Assembly (NCBI GenBank): GCA_002842435.1
Contig: PHCX01000004.1
Coordinates: 306,209 to 370,208 of the forward strand
Direction: 5' to 3'
DNA: 64,000 bases
Source of the DNA: Betaproteobacteria bacterium HGW-Betaproteobacteria-1
GTDB taxonomy: Bacteria > Pseudomonadota > Gammaproteobacteria > Burkholderiales > Methylophilaceae
Shown piece by piece: positions 10,199-19,594 of the stretch. Position 1 is the stretch's first letter. Each line of letters starts with the position of its first letter. The notes beneath the pieces were generated by a model. The model was not told the origin of the DNA. It made no database searches and saw only the letters and a list, made by a program, of their open reading frames with translations. A program made the position numbers and the translations under genes.

Positions 10199-12580
10199 TT
10201 AAAAGAGCTGATCAAAAAACGATTCCTGACCGCTTTTTTCTTTAGGAGCAGGCTGTGCCCCATCCGTCGAATAGCCGGGGAATGGTGAAAATCCGCCGGG
10301 TTCAAACACCGGAATCTCCTCTTCAGGGGGGAATTCTGCATAAAAATATTCATAGAAGCCCGGCTGGTCGTCAGGGACGCGCATGCCGGTCTCAGGGTTG
10401 ATCTTGATGGCGGCAATACCTTCTGGCGGGATGTAAGGGTGATCCGGTACGCCCTTGAGCGCGGTCGACATGTAGTTGATCCAGATCGGCAACGCAGCGC
10501 GTCCACCGGTCTCGTTGCCGCCCAGGGATTTCGGTTTGTCATAACCCATCCAGGCTACTGCGACTTGCGTGGGGTTGTAGCCGGCAAACCAGGCATCGAG
10601 CATGTCGTTGGTGGTGCCGGTTTTGCCAGCGAGGTCGTTTCTGCCCAATACGTTGGCCCGCGCAGCAGTACCACGTCTGACCACATCCTGCATCATGGAA
10701 CTCATCAGAAAGGCATTGCGGCCATCAATCACGCGATTGGCGGTTTTGCCAGCCTCAACCACTTTGGTCTGCTGGATGACCTTGCCCTTGCTGTCTACGA
10801 CCCGACTGATAATGTGCGGTTGAATCTGGTAACCGCCATTGGCGAAGACGGCATAGCCGCCCGCCATCTGCCAGGGCGTGACTGAACCGGAACCCAGCGC
10901 CATGGCGAGATATGGCGGATGGTCCTTGGCGGCAAAACCGAAGCGTGTGATGTAATCTCGCGCATAATCGACGCCAATATCCTGCAGGATGCGGATTGAG
11001 ACCATATTCTTGGATTTGGTCAGTGCGGTTCTCACCTGAACTGGGCCATCGTATTTATTATCGAAATTTCGCGGCTCCCAGCTTTTCCCGCTACCGGTTT
11101 CTTCCGATGAGACATAAACCGGAGCGTCTTCCACCATGGTGGCTGGTGTGAAGCCTTTTTCCACAGCCGCTGAATAGATGAAGGGCTTGAAACTGGAACC
11201 GGGCTGGCGCCATGCCTGTGTGACATGGTTGAATTTGTTGCGACTGAAATTAAAGCCGCCAACCAGGGCGCGCACTGCACCGTTACGTGGATCGAGTGCG
11301 ATCAGCGCAGATTCGACCTCCGGCAGTTGGGTGATCTGCCAGTCGTCACCATCAGCATGAATCCGCACTACGGCGCCAACGACGAATTTGCGTTTGCTGA
11401 CATCTTTCAGCGCCATATCCCGGCTTACCAGCCCTAGTCCGTCCCCCTTGATTTCTACCGGGCCGATATTCTTGGCATAAAGCTCAACTGACTTGGCATT
11501 GATCTTCGTGACGATGGCTGGAACCAGGCCGTTGAATTGATCGAATTCGTCCAGTGCAGTGTCCATCCATTCGCTATCCGAAATTTCGGATGCGCCTTTG
11601 ACCAGTACTTTTTCCGGGCCGCGGAAACCGCGTCTGCGTTCATAGTCGAGAATGCCCTGAATAACAGCACGATTGGCTGCTTCCTGATTGTCCTTGAGGA
11701 TCGTGGTGTAGACGCGCATACCGCTGCTGTAGATTGCATCCTGGTAGCGTTCATACATTGCTTGTCGCGCGATTTCAGCAACATAGTCGGCAGACAGCTC
11801 GTGCAGTGAGCGCTGTTTTCTGACCTTGCCCGGCTCCGCAAGAGCCGTTTGATAGGTTTGGTCATCAATAAATTTTAGGCTATGCATGCGTCTCAGCACA
11901 TAGTGTTGGCGTTCTTGGGCTCGTTTCGGATTGACGAAAGGATTGTAGCGTGACGGCGCTTTTGGCAGGCCTGCCAGCATGGCTATTTCGGCGACACTGC
12001 ACTGCGCCAGCGGCTTGCCATAATAGACTTGGGCAGCTGCACCGAAGCCGTAGGCACGCTGCCCCAGGTAGATCTGGTTGATATAGAGCTCCAGAATCTG
12101 GTCCTTGCTCAGGCTATGTTCGATCTTGATGGCCAGCAGTGCTTCGCTCAGCTTGCGCGTAGCGGTCTTTTCGCTGGACAGGAAGAAGTTGCGAGCCACC
12201 TGCATGGTGATGGTGCTGGCACCTTCCTTGAATCCACCAGCCATGATATTTGCTACAGCCGCACGCGCAATACCGATGGTATCGACGCCGCCGTGCTCAT
12301 AAAAACGCTCGTCCTCAGCAGCGAGGATGGCCTGTTTGAGTGATTGCGGGGCATCCTGGATTCTGGTGAAGGCGCGGCGTTCTTCGCCGAATTCGCCGAT
12401 CAGGTGGCCGTCAGCCGAGTAGACGCGCAGCGGTACCTTGGGGCGATAATCAGTCAGGGCTTCCAGGGAAGGTAGCGTTGGGTAGATCAGTGTTGCAGCA
12501 AGGCCGGCCAGTGCAATTAAAACTAGGCCGAGTACTACGGGCAATATAATAAGGAATTGCCACCATTTTCTAAGGTGCAT
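10199..12580 (-). CDS. mrcA: Penicillin-binding protein 1A
   Basis: Bifunctional class A penicillin-binding protein that polymerises and cross-links peptidoglycan in the periplasm. 793 residues: a short cytoplasmic start and one transmembrane helix (about 9-33), a GT51 glycosyltransferase domain (about 55-230; EDERFYEHGGVD, TITMQVARNFFLSSEK, ELYINQIYLGQRAYGFGAAA) and a transpeptidase domain with the nucleophile in GSSFKPFIYSAAV, SKN in TKSKNMVSIR and KTG in LAGKTGTTND. The acidic, proline-rich C-terminal tail is usual. Divergent from pilM, a position widely conserved in gamma- and betaproteobacteria. Confidence 0.95.
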   Translation of the reverse strand: MHLRKWWQFLIILPVVLGLVLIALAGLAATLIYPTLPSLEALTDYRPKVPLRVYSADGHLIGEFGEERRAFTRIQDAPQSLKQAILAAEDERFYEHGGVDTIGIARAAVANIMAGGFKEGASTITMQVARNFFLSSEKTATRKLSEALLAIKIEHSLSKDQILELYINQIYLGQRAYGFGAAAQVYYGKPLAQCSVAEIAMLAGLPKAPSRYNPFVNPKRAQERQHYVLRRMHSLKFIDDQTYQTALAEPGKVRKQRSLHELSADYVAEIARQAMYERYQDAIYSSGMRVYTTILKDNQEAANRAVIQGILDYERRRGFRGPEKVLVKGASEISDSEWMDTALDEFDQFNGLVPAIVTKINAKSVELYAKNIGPVEIKGDGLGLVSRDMALKDVSKRKFVVGAVVRIHADGDDWQITQLPEVESALIALDPRNGAVRALVGGFNFSRNKFNHVTQAWRQPGSSFKPFIYSAAVEKGFTPATMVEDAPVYVSSEETGSGKSWEPRNFDNKYDGPVQVRTALTKSKNMVSIRILQDIGVDYARDYITRFGFAAKDHPPYLAMALGSGSVTPWQMAGGYAVFANGGYQIQPHIISRVVDSKGKVIQQTKVVEAGKTANRVIDGRNAFLMSSMMQDVVRRGTAARANVLGRNDLAGKTGTTNDMLDAWFAGYNPTQVAVAWMGYDKPKSLGGNETGGRAALPIWINYMSTALKGVPDHPYIPPEGIAAIKINPETGMRVPDDQPGFYEYFYAEFPPEEEIPVFEPGGFSPFPGYSTDGAQPAPKEKSGQESFFDQLF

Positions 12581-12654
12581 GGAGCGTAAACATTCATGAA
12601 ATCGGATACCTATATTATATGTTCCGCACCAAATAATTTAAATTAAAAATATGC

Positions 12655-12683
12655 TTTACAGTATTTATAGTTGTTGCTAGCAT
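12655..12683 (+). promoter_or_regulatory. Probable sigma-70 promoter of the pilMNOPQ operon
   Basis: TTTACA (12655-12660), a 17-base spacer, and TAGCAT (12678-12683) in an AT-rich 142-base gap between the divergent mrcA and pilM genes. It would start transcription about 30 bases before the pilM ATG. Assigned by resemblance to the consensus only. Confidence 0.4.
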
Positions 12684-12722
12684 TTAAGGTAAATTATCAG
12701 TATTGTTCGTAACTAGCCAATA

Positions 12723-13811
12723 ATGAAAGGGAATTTCAATTTGAAATTCGACTTTTTTTTAGAACGTACCCCACCCGTTATCGGTGTTGATATCAGTTCC
12801 GCCTATGTCAAGATGGTTGAGCTGAGCGCAGCCGGTAGAGGGGCGTATAAATTGGAAGGTTACGCAATTGCGCCCTTGGCCAAGGATGCAGTGGTGGACG
12901 GCAATATCGCCGAGCTGGATAGCGTGGTCGATGCCATCAGGCGTGCGTGGAAGCTGTTGGGTTCGCGGGAAAAGCGCGCGGCGCTGGCGTTGCCCGCTGC
13001 CGCCGTTATCAGTAAGAAGGTGCTAATGGCGGGTGGTCTGCGCGAAGAGGACATGGAACTGCAGGTTGAGGCTGAAGCCAATCAATACATTCCGTTTTCA
13101 CTCGATGAAGTGAATATCGACTTTCAGATACTGGGCCCGGCGTCAAACAATCCGGAAGAAGTGGAAGTTCTGATCGCCGCTTCGCGTAAGGAAAAAATCG
13201 AGGATCGCGTGGCGGCGGCCGAAGGTGCGGGCTTGAAAGTTGCTGTCATGGATGTGGAAACCTATGCGACCGAGGCAGCCTATTCTCTTATCTCCAAGCA
13301 GTTGCCCAATAACGGCAATGATCAGACTGTGATGATTGTTGATATCGGTGCCACCATGATGCACATCGATGTGTTGCATGACAACGAGTCGGTTTACATG
13401 CGCGAGCAGAGTTTTGGCGGGGCACAGTTGACGCAGGAAATACAACGTCGTTATGGCTTGACGCCCGAAGAGGCGGAAATTGCCAAGCGTAAGGGTGGTT
13501 TGCCGGAGACTTATGAATCTGAGGTTTTGCAGCCCTTTGTGCAAAGTCTGTCGATGGAAGTGGCGCGCGCACTGCAATTCTTCACCAGTTCCACCCAGTA
13601 CAATCGTGTTGATCATATCGTGCTGGCAGGAGGTTGTGCCGCGATTCCCGGTGTCAATGTCATGGTGCAGGAACGCACTCAGGTCAATACCATAGTCGCC
13701 AATCCGTTTCACGATATTGCGCTGAACCAGAGAATAAAGAGTCAGCAGGTGGCTGCAGATGCCCCTTCCCTATTGATAGCCTGCGGGCTTGCCATGCGGA
13801 GCTTTGACTGA
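12723..13811 (+). CDS. pilM: Type IV pilus inner-membrane platform protein PilM
   Basis: Actin-like cytoplasmic protein that binds the N-terminal tail of PilN and links the pilus alignment subcomplex to the motor. 362 residues. ASKHA-type nucleotide-binding segments are visible: GVDISSAYVKMVEL (phosphate 1), MIVDIGATMMHIDVL (phosphate 2) and VLAGGCAAIPGV (adenosine). First gene of pilMNOPQ; its stop overlaps the pilN start by one base (TGATG). Confidence 0.95.
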   Translation: MKGNFNLKFDFFLERTPPVIGVDISSAYVKMVELSAAGRGAYKLEGYAIAPLAKDAVVDGNIAELDSVVDAIRRAWKLLGSREKRAALALPAAAVISKKVLMAGGLREEDMELQVEAEANQYIPFSLDEVNIDFQILGPASNNPEEVEVLIAASRKEKIEDRVAAAEGAGLKVAVMDVETYATEAAYSLISKQLPNNGNDQTVMIVDIGATMMHIDVLHDNESVYMREQSFGGAQLTQEIQRRYGLTPEEAEIAKRKGGLPETYESEVLQPFVQSLSMEVARALQFFTSSTQYNRVDHIVLAGGCAAIPGVNVMVQERTQVNTIVANPFHDIALNQRIKSQQVAADAPSLLIACGLAMRSFD

Positions 13812-14401
13812 TGATTCGCATCAATTTACTTCCACATCGCCAGATCAAGCGGGCTGAGCGTCAGCGTCAGTTCAATTTGATGCTGGTGGCAACTGTAGTG
13901 CTTGCTGGTGCCATCATCTTCATGGGTAACACCTATATGGGTGCAAAAGTTAGTGCCCAGATGGAGCGCAATCAGCGTCTGGAGGCTGCAAATGCCAAGC
14001 TTGACAAGGAAATCGAGGAAATCAAGGAGCTCAAGAGTCAGATCGGCAGCGTGCTGGAGCGCAAGCAGATAGTGGAGAATCTGCAAAGTAATCGCAGCCA
14101 GGCGGTGGTGGTTCTGGATGAGGTTAGCAGGCAGTTGCCTGAAGGGACCTATCTGAAGTTAATCAGCCAGAAGGGTAGTGTCATCGACCTTGAGGGGGTT
14201 GCCGATACCAATGCCCGAGTGGCAACCCTGGTACGGAACATGAGCAATTCCCAGTGGATGGAGCAACCCAATCTCGTGCAGATTCAGGCTGTCAGTATCG
14301 GCAATGTTCGCTACAACGATTTCAAGATGAATGTAAGACTCAAGGCGCAGCAGGCACCTGAGGTGGAAGCTCCCAAGAAACCGGTGGGGAGAAAATCATG
14401 A
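13811..14401 (+). CDS. pilN: Type IV pilus alignment protein PilN
   Basis: Bitopic inner-membrane protein. The cytoplasmic N-terminus MIRINLLPHRQIKRAE contains the INLLPHR motif that docks in PilM. It has one transmembrane helix (about residues 22-42), a periplasmic coiled coil (about 50-100; NAKLDKEIEEIKELKSQI) and a ferredoxin-like domain. 196 residues. Overlaps pilO by four bases (ATGA). Forms heterodimers with PilO in the family. Confidence 0.95.
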   Translation: MIRINLLPHRQIKRAERQRQFNLMLVATVVLAGAIIFMGNTYMGAKVSAQMERNQRLEAANAKLDKEIEEIKELKSQIGSVLERKQIVENLQSNRSQAVVVLDEVSRQLPEGTYLKLISQKGSVIDLEGVADTNARVATLVRNMSNSQWMEQPNLVQIQAVSIGNVRYNDFKMNVRLKAQQAPEVEAPKKPVGRKS

Positions 14402-15081
14402 AGTTGGAAGATTTCAATAATATTGATTTCAAGAATGCCGGCAATCTTCCGTTGCCGGTCAAGGCTGTGCTGTTGCTAGGTTTGCTGGTTCTGCTGATTG
14501 GTGCTGGTTATTGGTTCATCTGGAACCCGGCTGCCGCAGAGTTGGAGGGTGCCCGAGCCAAGGAGGGTGAGTTGCGCAAGGTGTTTCTCGACAAGAAGCG
14601 CCAATCCATCAATCTAGAGGCTTATAAGGAGCAGATGGTAGAGATCGAGCGTACATTTGGTGCGTTGCTCAAGCAACTTCCGGACAAGTCGCAGATGGAC
14701 GGTCTGCTGACCGATATCAATCAGGCAGGTCTTGCACGTGGGCTGGAATTCGAGTTGTTCAAGCCGGGCAAGGAAGTGATCGGTGATTTTTATGCCGAAA
14801 TGCCCATTCAGATCAAGGTGGTAGGCAGTTATCATGATCTGGGTGCTTTCGCGACCGATGTTTCAAAGCTGTCGCGCATCGTCACGCTGAACGACCTTGT
14901 GGTGTCCACTGCAGCAGCCAAGGGCAAGGGTGGCAATGAGCCGGCGGATGTTTCGCGGCTGGTGATGGAAGCTGTTGCAAAAACCTACCGTTATCTCGAT
15001 GCCGGCGAAATAGCAGCTAAACGCGAAGCCGAACTGCAAGCCAAAAAAGGCGCTAAAAACACCAAGGCACCAAAAAAATAA
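14398..15081 (+). CDS. pilO: Type IV pilus alignment protein PilO
   Basis: Partner of PilN in the inner-membrane alignment complex. 227 residues: a short cytoplasmic start, a transmembrane helix (about 20-42; AVLLLGLLVLLIGAGYWFIW), a coiled coil (about 50-90), then the periplasmic PilO fold with FYAEMPIQIKVVGSYHDLG, the segment usually seen in this family. The C-terminus is a Lys/Ala-rich tail (AKKGAKNTKAPKK). Confidence 0.94.
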   Translation: MKLEDFNNIDFKNAGNLPLPVKAVLLLGLLVLLIGAGYWFIWNPAAAELEGARAKEGELRKVFLDKKRQSINLEAYKEQMVEIERTFGALLKQLPDKSQMDGLLTDINQAGLARGLEFELFKPGKEVIGDFYAEMPIQIKVVGSYHDLGAFATDVSKLSRIVTLNDLVVSTAAAKGKGGNEPADVSRLVMEAVAKTYRYLDAGEIAAKREAELQAKKGAKNTKAPKK

Positions 15082-15118
15082 TGAGTATGCCAATGCACAC
15101 AACATCGAAAGGTGCTGA

Positions 15119-15628
15119 ATGAAAGCGGGAAAGATATTGCTTGTTCAGCTTTGTCTTCTGTTGGCTGCCTGTCAGGGCGGAAAAGGGGACGATCTGGATC
15201 AGTTTATTGCAGATGCAGCAAAGGACATGCGGGTGAAAGTCGATCCTTTGCCCGAGGTGTTGCCTTATACACCAATGGAATATAACGCGGACGGCACCTT
15301 GGTAAATCCGTTCAAGGCGCGCAAGGCGATAGCGGATGCTGCCAGCAAATTGCAGCCGGATATGAACCGGCCCAGGGAGCCGCTGGAGTCATATCCTCTT
15401 GAAAGTCTCAAGTTCGTTGGATCCATGGAAAAGCAGCAACTGAAGTACGGTTTGATCCAAACGCCAGATAATAGTGTGCAACAGGTGAAGATCGGCAATT
15501 ATATGGGCCAGAATTTCGGTATGGTCACTGATATCCTGGAGTCGGGTGTGGTGCTCAAGGAAATTGTACGGGATGACCTCAGCGGCGACTGGGTTGAAAG
15601 AACTGCAAATGTCGATTTGCAAGATTAG
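15119..15628 (+). CDS. pilP: Type IV pilus lipoprotein PilP
   Basis: Periplasmic lipoprotein connecting the PilN/PilO complex to the PilQ secretin. 169 residues, lipobox LLAAC with Cys18, then a flexible linker and a C-terminal beta domain (LKFVGSMEKQQLKYGLIQT, GNYMGQNFGMVTDILESGV) that binds the PilQ N0 region in homologues. The stop is followed almost at once by the ribosome-binding site of pilQ. Confidence 0.94.
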   Translation: MKAGKILLVQLCLLLAACQGGKGDDLDQFIADAAKDMRVKVDPLPEVLPYTPMEYNADGTLVNPFKARKAIADAASKLQPDMNRPREPLESYPLESLKFVGSMEKQQLKYGLIQTPDNSVQQVKIGNYMGQNFGMVTDILESGVVLKEIVRDDLSGDWVERTANVDLQD

Positions 15629-15639
15629 GGGTGGGGATG

Positions 15640-17805
15640 ATGAATATTATTAAAATAACGTTGGGTAAAGCTTCCAGTTTCTTGGTAATTGCCTTTCTGA
15701 GCTTGGCGGGGATGTCTGCATTTGCAGAAGATGCAGCTAATCGTATTGAAAAAATCGATTTTTCTGGATTGTCTGGTGATCGTGTGGCAATAACCATTAC
15801 AACCACAACCCCCCTAACTAATCCTCCGGCAGGGTTCACTATTAAGACGCCGCCTAGAATCGCTCTGGACTTTCCCAATACTGCCAATGGGTTGCAAAAA
15901 AACAGCCTGGTCGCCGAGCAGGGCGTGCTGAAAAGCGTGAATGTGGCTCAGGCCAAAGACAGAACACGGCTCGTGCTGAACCTGACCAAATCCAGTGGTT
16001 ATACGACCGAAGTCAAAGGTAACGAAACTATTATCGTATTGCAGGCCAGTGAGGTGGCGGCCAGTCCGGCAGGCGTAGTGACCAAGTTTGCAGAGGCCAA
16101 GGTCGGAGACCAGATACACAGCATCAATAATGTTGATTTTCTCAGGGGGCAGAATGGCGAAGGTCGTGTCATGATCGACTTGTCCGATGCTTCAGCAGGT
16201 ATCAACATCAGGGAGCAGGGAAAGAGAATTCTGGTTGATTTCATCAACACGGAAATCGATTCCAGTCTTGAGCGACGTCTGAATGTTACCAACTTCAACA
16301 CCCCCGTGCTTTATATCGATACGCTCAAACAGGGCAAGGATGTGCGCATGGTGATTGAACCCAAGGGCAACTGGGAACAATCTGCCTATCAGGCAGACAA
16401 GCGCTTCATCATCGATGTGCGGCCCATTATTGAAGACCCGAACAAGCTGGTGCAAGGTAGCAAGCCCGGCTACGCAGGTGAGAAGCTCTCACTGAATTTC
16501 CAGAATATTGATGTACGCTCCGTGTTGCAGGTTGTGGCTGATTTCACCGGTCTCAATATTATTACCAGTGACACCGTGTCCGGCAATCTGACTCTCAGGC
16601 TCAAGGATGTACCTTGGGATCAGGCGCTGGATATCATCATGCAGAGCAAGGGTTTGACCATGCGCAAGACCGGTAACGTGATCTGGGTTGCGCCTGCGGA
16701 TGAAGTGGCTGCCAAGGAGAAACTGGCGCTGGAAGCCTCGCAGCAGATTGAGGATCTGGAGCCGATGCGTACCGAAGTCTTTACCTTGCGATACCAGAAG
16801 GCTGAAGACCTGAAGAACCTGATCAGTGACGAGAAGCAGAAGATTCTTTCCAAGCGCGGCAGTGCAGTGGTGGATACCAGAACCAATACTGTATTCGTGC
16901 AGGATACGCCGCGCCACCTGGAAAACGTGCAGAGCATCATCAACAAGACGGATATTCCGGTCAAGCAAGTCATGATCGAATCCCGTCTGGTGATTGCCGA
17001 CGAAGGTTTCAGCAAGACACTGGGCGCCCGTTTTGGCATCAATCAATTGGGTACCGGTGGTCAGAACCGTCTGGTGACCAGCGGCACGATAGGCAACCGG
17101 GCTACGGAAATCGCAGCGGATGGCACAGTGACTATGGGTAATCGTATGGGTACGCATATGCCGGCGACCCTGAACAGCAATGCTACGATTTTTGGGGTGA
17201 GTTCGGATGGTCAACCTGACCTGATGTCAAACCTGCCGGTAGCCAATGCTTTCGGTAACTTTGCCTTCAGCCTGTTCCGTTTGCCGGCAGGTTTCCTGTT
17301 GAACCTGGAACTCTCGGCGATGGAGACTGACCAGCGCGGCAAGGTGGTGTCCAGTCCGCGGGTAACTACAGCCAACCAGCAGAAAGCCAGAATCGAACAG
17401 GGTACCGAGATTCCTTACCAGGCCGCGACCAGCAGTGGCGCGACCAGCATTCAGTTCAAGGAGGCGACTCTGAGTCTGGATGTGACTCCGCAGATCACGC
17501 CGGATGACAAGATCATCATGGATCTGCTGGTCAAGAAAGATCGGGTTGGCGCAATCTTTGCGGGCGTCCCGTCAATCGAGACCCAGCGTGTGGAAACCCA
17601 GGTGCTGGTGGCTAATGGTGAAACCGCGGTGCTTGGCGGTATTTATGAGCAGACCCAGCGGAATGATGTGGACAAGGTGCCGTTCTTCGGCAATCTGCCG
17701 GTACTCGGTCATCTATTCAAACGTACCAGCCGGACAGATGAAAAAACCGAACTGCTGATCTTTATCACGCCCAGGGTTCTGGATGAGAATCTGAGCTTGC
17801 GTTAG
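15640..17805 (+). CDS. pilQ: Type IV pilus secretin PilQ
   Basis: Outer-membrane secretin through which the type IV pilus passes. About 721 residues: signal peptide ending near SAFA, two AMIN domains (peptidoglycan binding, about 35-260), a secretin/TonB N0 domain (LNFQNIDVRSVLQVVADFTG), an N1 domain, and the C-terminal secretin core with VPFFGNLPVLGHLFKR and a TELLIFITPRVL finish. GTG 15631, ATG 15637 and ATG 15640 are all in frame; AGGGG at 15627-15631 is best spaced for 15640. Followed by paired hairpins and a terminator-like stem before aroK. Confidence 0.95.
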   Translation: MNIIKITLGKASSFLVIAFLSLAGMSAFAEDAANRIEKIDFSGLSGDRVAITITTTTPLTNPPAGFTIKTPPRIALDFPNTANGLQKNSLVAEQGVLKSVNVAQAKDRTRLVLNLTKSSGYTTEVKGNETIIVLQASEVAASPAGVVTKFAEAKVGDQIHSINNVDFLRGQNGEGRVMIDLSDASAGINIREQGKRILVDFINTEIDSSLERRLNVTNFNTPVLYIDTLKQGKDVRMVIEPKGNWEQSAYQADKRFIIDVRPIIEDPNKLVQGSKPGYAGEKLSLNFQNIDVRSVLQVVADFTGLNIITSDTVSGNLTLRLKDVPWDQALDIIMQSKGLTMRKTGNVIWVAPADEVAAKEKLALEASQQIEDLEPMRTEVFTLRYQKAEDLKNLISDEKQKILSKRGSAVVDTRTNTVFVQDTPRHLENVQSIINKTDIPVKQVMIESRLVIADEGFSKTLGARFGINQLGTGGQNRLVTSGTIGNRATEIAADGTVTMGNRMGTHMPATLNSNATIFGVSSDGQPDLMSNLPVANAFGNFAFSLFRLPAGFLLNLELSAMETDQRGKVVSSPRVTTANQQKARIEQGTEIPYQAATSSGATSIQFKEATLSLDVTPQITPDDKIIMDLLVKKDRVGAIFAGVPSIETQRVETQVLVANGETAVLGGIYEQTQRNDVDKVPFFGNLPVLGHLFKRTSRTDEKTELLIFITPRVLDENLSLR

Positions 17806-17824
17806 AGCGGTAAGTCAATGTGAC

Positions 17825-17869
17825 CTGCAAGGTATCATGCCTTGCAGTCATAATCTGACAGCAAGGCAT
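17825..17869 (+). promoter_or_regulatory. Two mutually exclusive hairpins between pilQ and aroK
   Basis: CTGCAAGG (17825-17832) pairs perfectly with CCTTGCAG (17840-17847), and ATGCCTTGC (17837-17845) pairs perfectly with GCAAGGCAT (17861-17869). The central CCTTGC is shared, so only one stem can form at a time. This is the arrangement of an antiterminator/attenuator, and it stands just ahead of the terminator-like stem at 17879. A regulatory function is inference. Confidence 0.5.
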
Positions 17870-17878
17870 TAATCCCTT

Positions 17879-17911
17879 AAAATACCTACCAACATCTGGT
17901 AGGTATTTTTT
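17879..17911 (+). terminator. Rho-independent terminator-like stem abutting the aroK start
   Basis: AAAATACCTACC (17879-17890) and GGTAGGTATTTT (17898-17909) form a perfect 12-base stem with a 7-base loop, with a run of six T at 17906-17911. The aroK GTG lies only four bases further on (17915), and GGTAGG in the 3' arm (17898-17903) is the only Shine-Dalgarno-like sequence for aroK. So the stem could both end pilQ transcription and hide the aroK ribosome-binding site. Confidence 0.6.
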
Positions 17912-17914
17912 ATT

Positions 17915-18466
17915 GTGGGAAACATATTTTTTGTCGGCTTGATGGGGGCGGGTAAAACCACGGTTGGTCGTCTGGTGGCCAAGCACCTCAACAAGGAGTT
18001 TTATGACTCGGATCATGAGATCGAGCGTCGTACCGGCGTCAACATTCCGTTGATCTTTGAACTGGAAGGCGAGGCCGGTTTCCGCCGTCGCGAAGCTGCT
18101 GTCATTGATGAGTTGGCGCATACGGACAATGTCGTTCTGGCCACCGGAGGCGGTGCGGTATTGTTGCAGGAGAACCGCGAGATTTTGAAGCGCAACGGCA
18201 TTGTGGTTTACCTCCGCGCCAATGTGAATGAGCTGTGGCAAAGAACGCGCAATGACAAGAACCGGCCCTTGTTGCAAACGGATAATCCGCGACAGAAACT
18301 TGAGCAGTTGTTCGAGCAGAGAGACCCGCTTTATCAGGAAGTGGCGACGGTCATTGTTGACACAGGAGGGCAGGCTGTCGGCAGTATCGTCCATGAGATA
18401 GAGAAACGGTTGAACCAGCTGCATGCCCGGGGCGGCGAACATGAACAACCACAGGCACAAAAGTAA
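17915..18466 (+). CDS. aroK: Shikimate kinase
   Basis: Phosphorylates shikimate with ATP on the way to chorismate. 183 residues. Walker [13 protein letters not shown], the shikimate-binding DSDHEIE, GFRRRE and ATGGGAV, and the lid arginine region NRPLL are visible. The start is GTG 17915 ([14 protein letters not shown]); an in-frame TAG at 17900-17902 rules out a longer form. Its only upstream leader is the hairpin region described separately. aroB follows after nine bases. Confidence 0.95.
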   Translation: MGNIFFVGLMGAGKTTVGRLVAKHLNKEFYDSDHEIERRTGVNIPLIFELEGEAGFRRREAAVIDELAHTDNVVLATGGGAVLLQENREILKRNGIVVYLRANVNELWQRTRNDKNRPLLQTDNPRQKLEQLFEQRDPLYQEVATVIVDTGGQAVGSIVHEIEKRLNQLHARGGEHEQPQAQK

Positions 18467-18508
18467 ACGCAAACCATGCAGCAATCACAGATAAAGCCAT
18501 TACAACAA

Positions 18509-19594
18509 ATGCAGACTCTTAACGTAGCACTGGGTGACAGAAGTTATCCGATCCATATAGGCACCCATCTTCTGGCGCAGCCGGAACTTATCCTGCCGCA
18601 TCTCAAGCGCAAGCAGGTGGCGATTGTCACGAACACCACCGTTGCTCCCTTGTATCTTGAGGTCATCGCACAGCCATTGAGGGATGCGGGCGTTAGTGTG
18701 ATTCCCATCATCCTGCCGGATGGCGAGGCCTACAAGAATAGCGATACGCTCAATCAGATCTACGATGCCCTGCTACAGAACCGTTGCGAGCGGACGACAA
18801 CGTTGATTGCACTGGGTGGCGGTGTCATCGGTGACCTGACCGGCTATGCAGCAGCGACCTATCTACGCGGTGTACCCTTCATTCAGGTGCCGACTACACT
18901 GTTATCGCAAGTGGATTCTTCGGTTGGCGGCAAGACTGGCATCAACCACCCGCTGGGCAAGAACATGATAGGCGCCTTCTACCAGCCGCAAGTGGTGCTG
19001 GCTGATATCGCGACGCTGAACACTTTGCCGCAGGCGGAACTGGCCGCTGGCATGGCGGAGGTTATCAAGTACGGCCTGATACGCGATCATGATTTTTTTG
19101 AGTGGATAGAGCGCAACATTGATCAACTGAATGCGCTTGAGCCCGCCGCGATGAGCTATGCCATCTATCGCTCCTGCCAGAACAAGGCTGAGGTCGTAGC
19201 AGCCGATGAGAGGGAAAGCGGAGAGCGTGCCTTGCTCAATCTAGGCCACACCTTCGGTCATGCGATCGAAAACGCCATGGGCTATGGTGTCTGGTTGCAT
19301 GGCGAGGCGGTCGCTGCCGGTACCATGTTGGCGGCAGATCTTTCGCGTCGTCTTGGCTGGCTCAGCGATGCCGAAGTTACGCGTATTCGCAGTCTGTTCG
19401 TCGCCGCCAGGCTGCCGGTCGATGCGCCTGACTTGGGAGTGGAGCGCTATATCGACCTTATGGGGCTGGACAAGAAAGTGGTGGATGGCAAGATTCGTTT
19501 GGTTTTGCAGCAAGGCATAGGCAACTCGGTGCTGACCAGCGATTATGATGTTGACCTATTGAAACAGACCCTGGCTTCGACCGCGCATGGTTGA
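18509..19594 (+). CDS. aroB: 3-dehydroquinate synthase
   Basis: NAD-dependent conversion of DAHP to 3-dehydroquinate, the second shikimate-pathway step. Motifs are [50 protein letters not shown] and [11 protein letters not shown] (metal-binding His). An ATG at 18476 gives 372 residues; ATG 18509 ([18 protein letters not shown]) gives 361, the usual length and N-terminus, and is preferred. Neither has a strong Shine-Dalgarno sequence. The 3' end overlaps dgt by eight bases. Confidence 0.94.
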   Translation: MQTLNVALGDRSYPIHIGTHLLAQPELILPHLKRKQVAIVTNTTVAPLYLEVIAQPLRDAGVSVIPIILPDGEAYKNSDTLNQIYDALLQNRCERTTTLIALGGGVIGDLTGYAAATYLRGVPFIQVPTTLLSQVDSSVGGKTGINHPLGKNMIGAFYQPQVVLADIATLNTLPQAELAAGMAEVIKYGLIRDHDFFEWIERNIDQLNALEPAAMSYAIYRSCQNKAEVVAADERESGERALLNLGHTFGHAIENAMGYGVWLHGEAVAAGTMLAADLSRRLGWLSDAEVTRIRSLFVAARLPVDAPDLGVERYIDLMGLDKKVVDGKIRLVLQQGIGNSVLTSDYDVDLLKQTLASTAHG

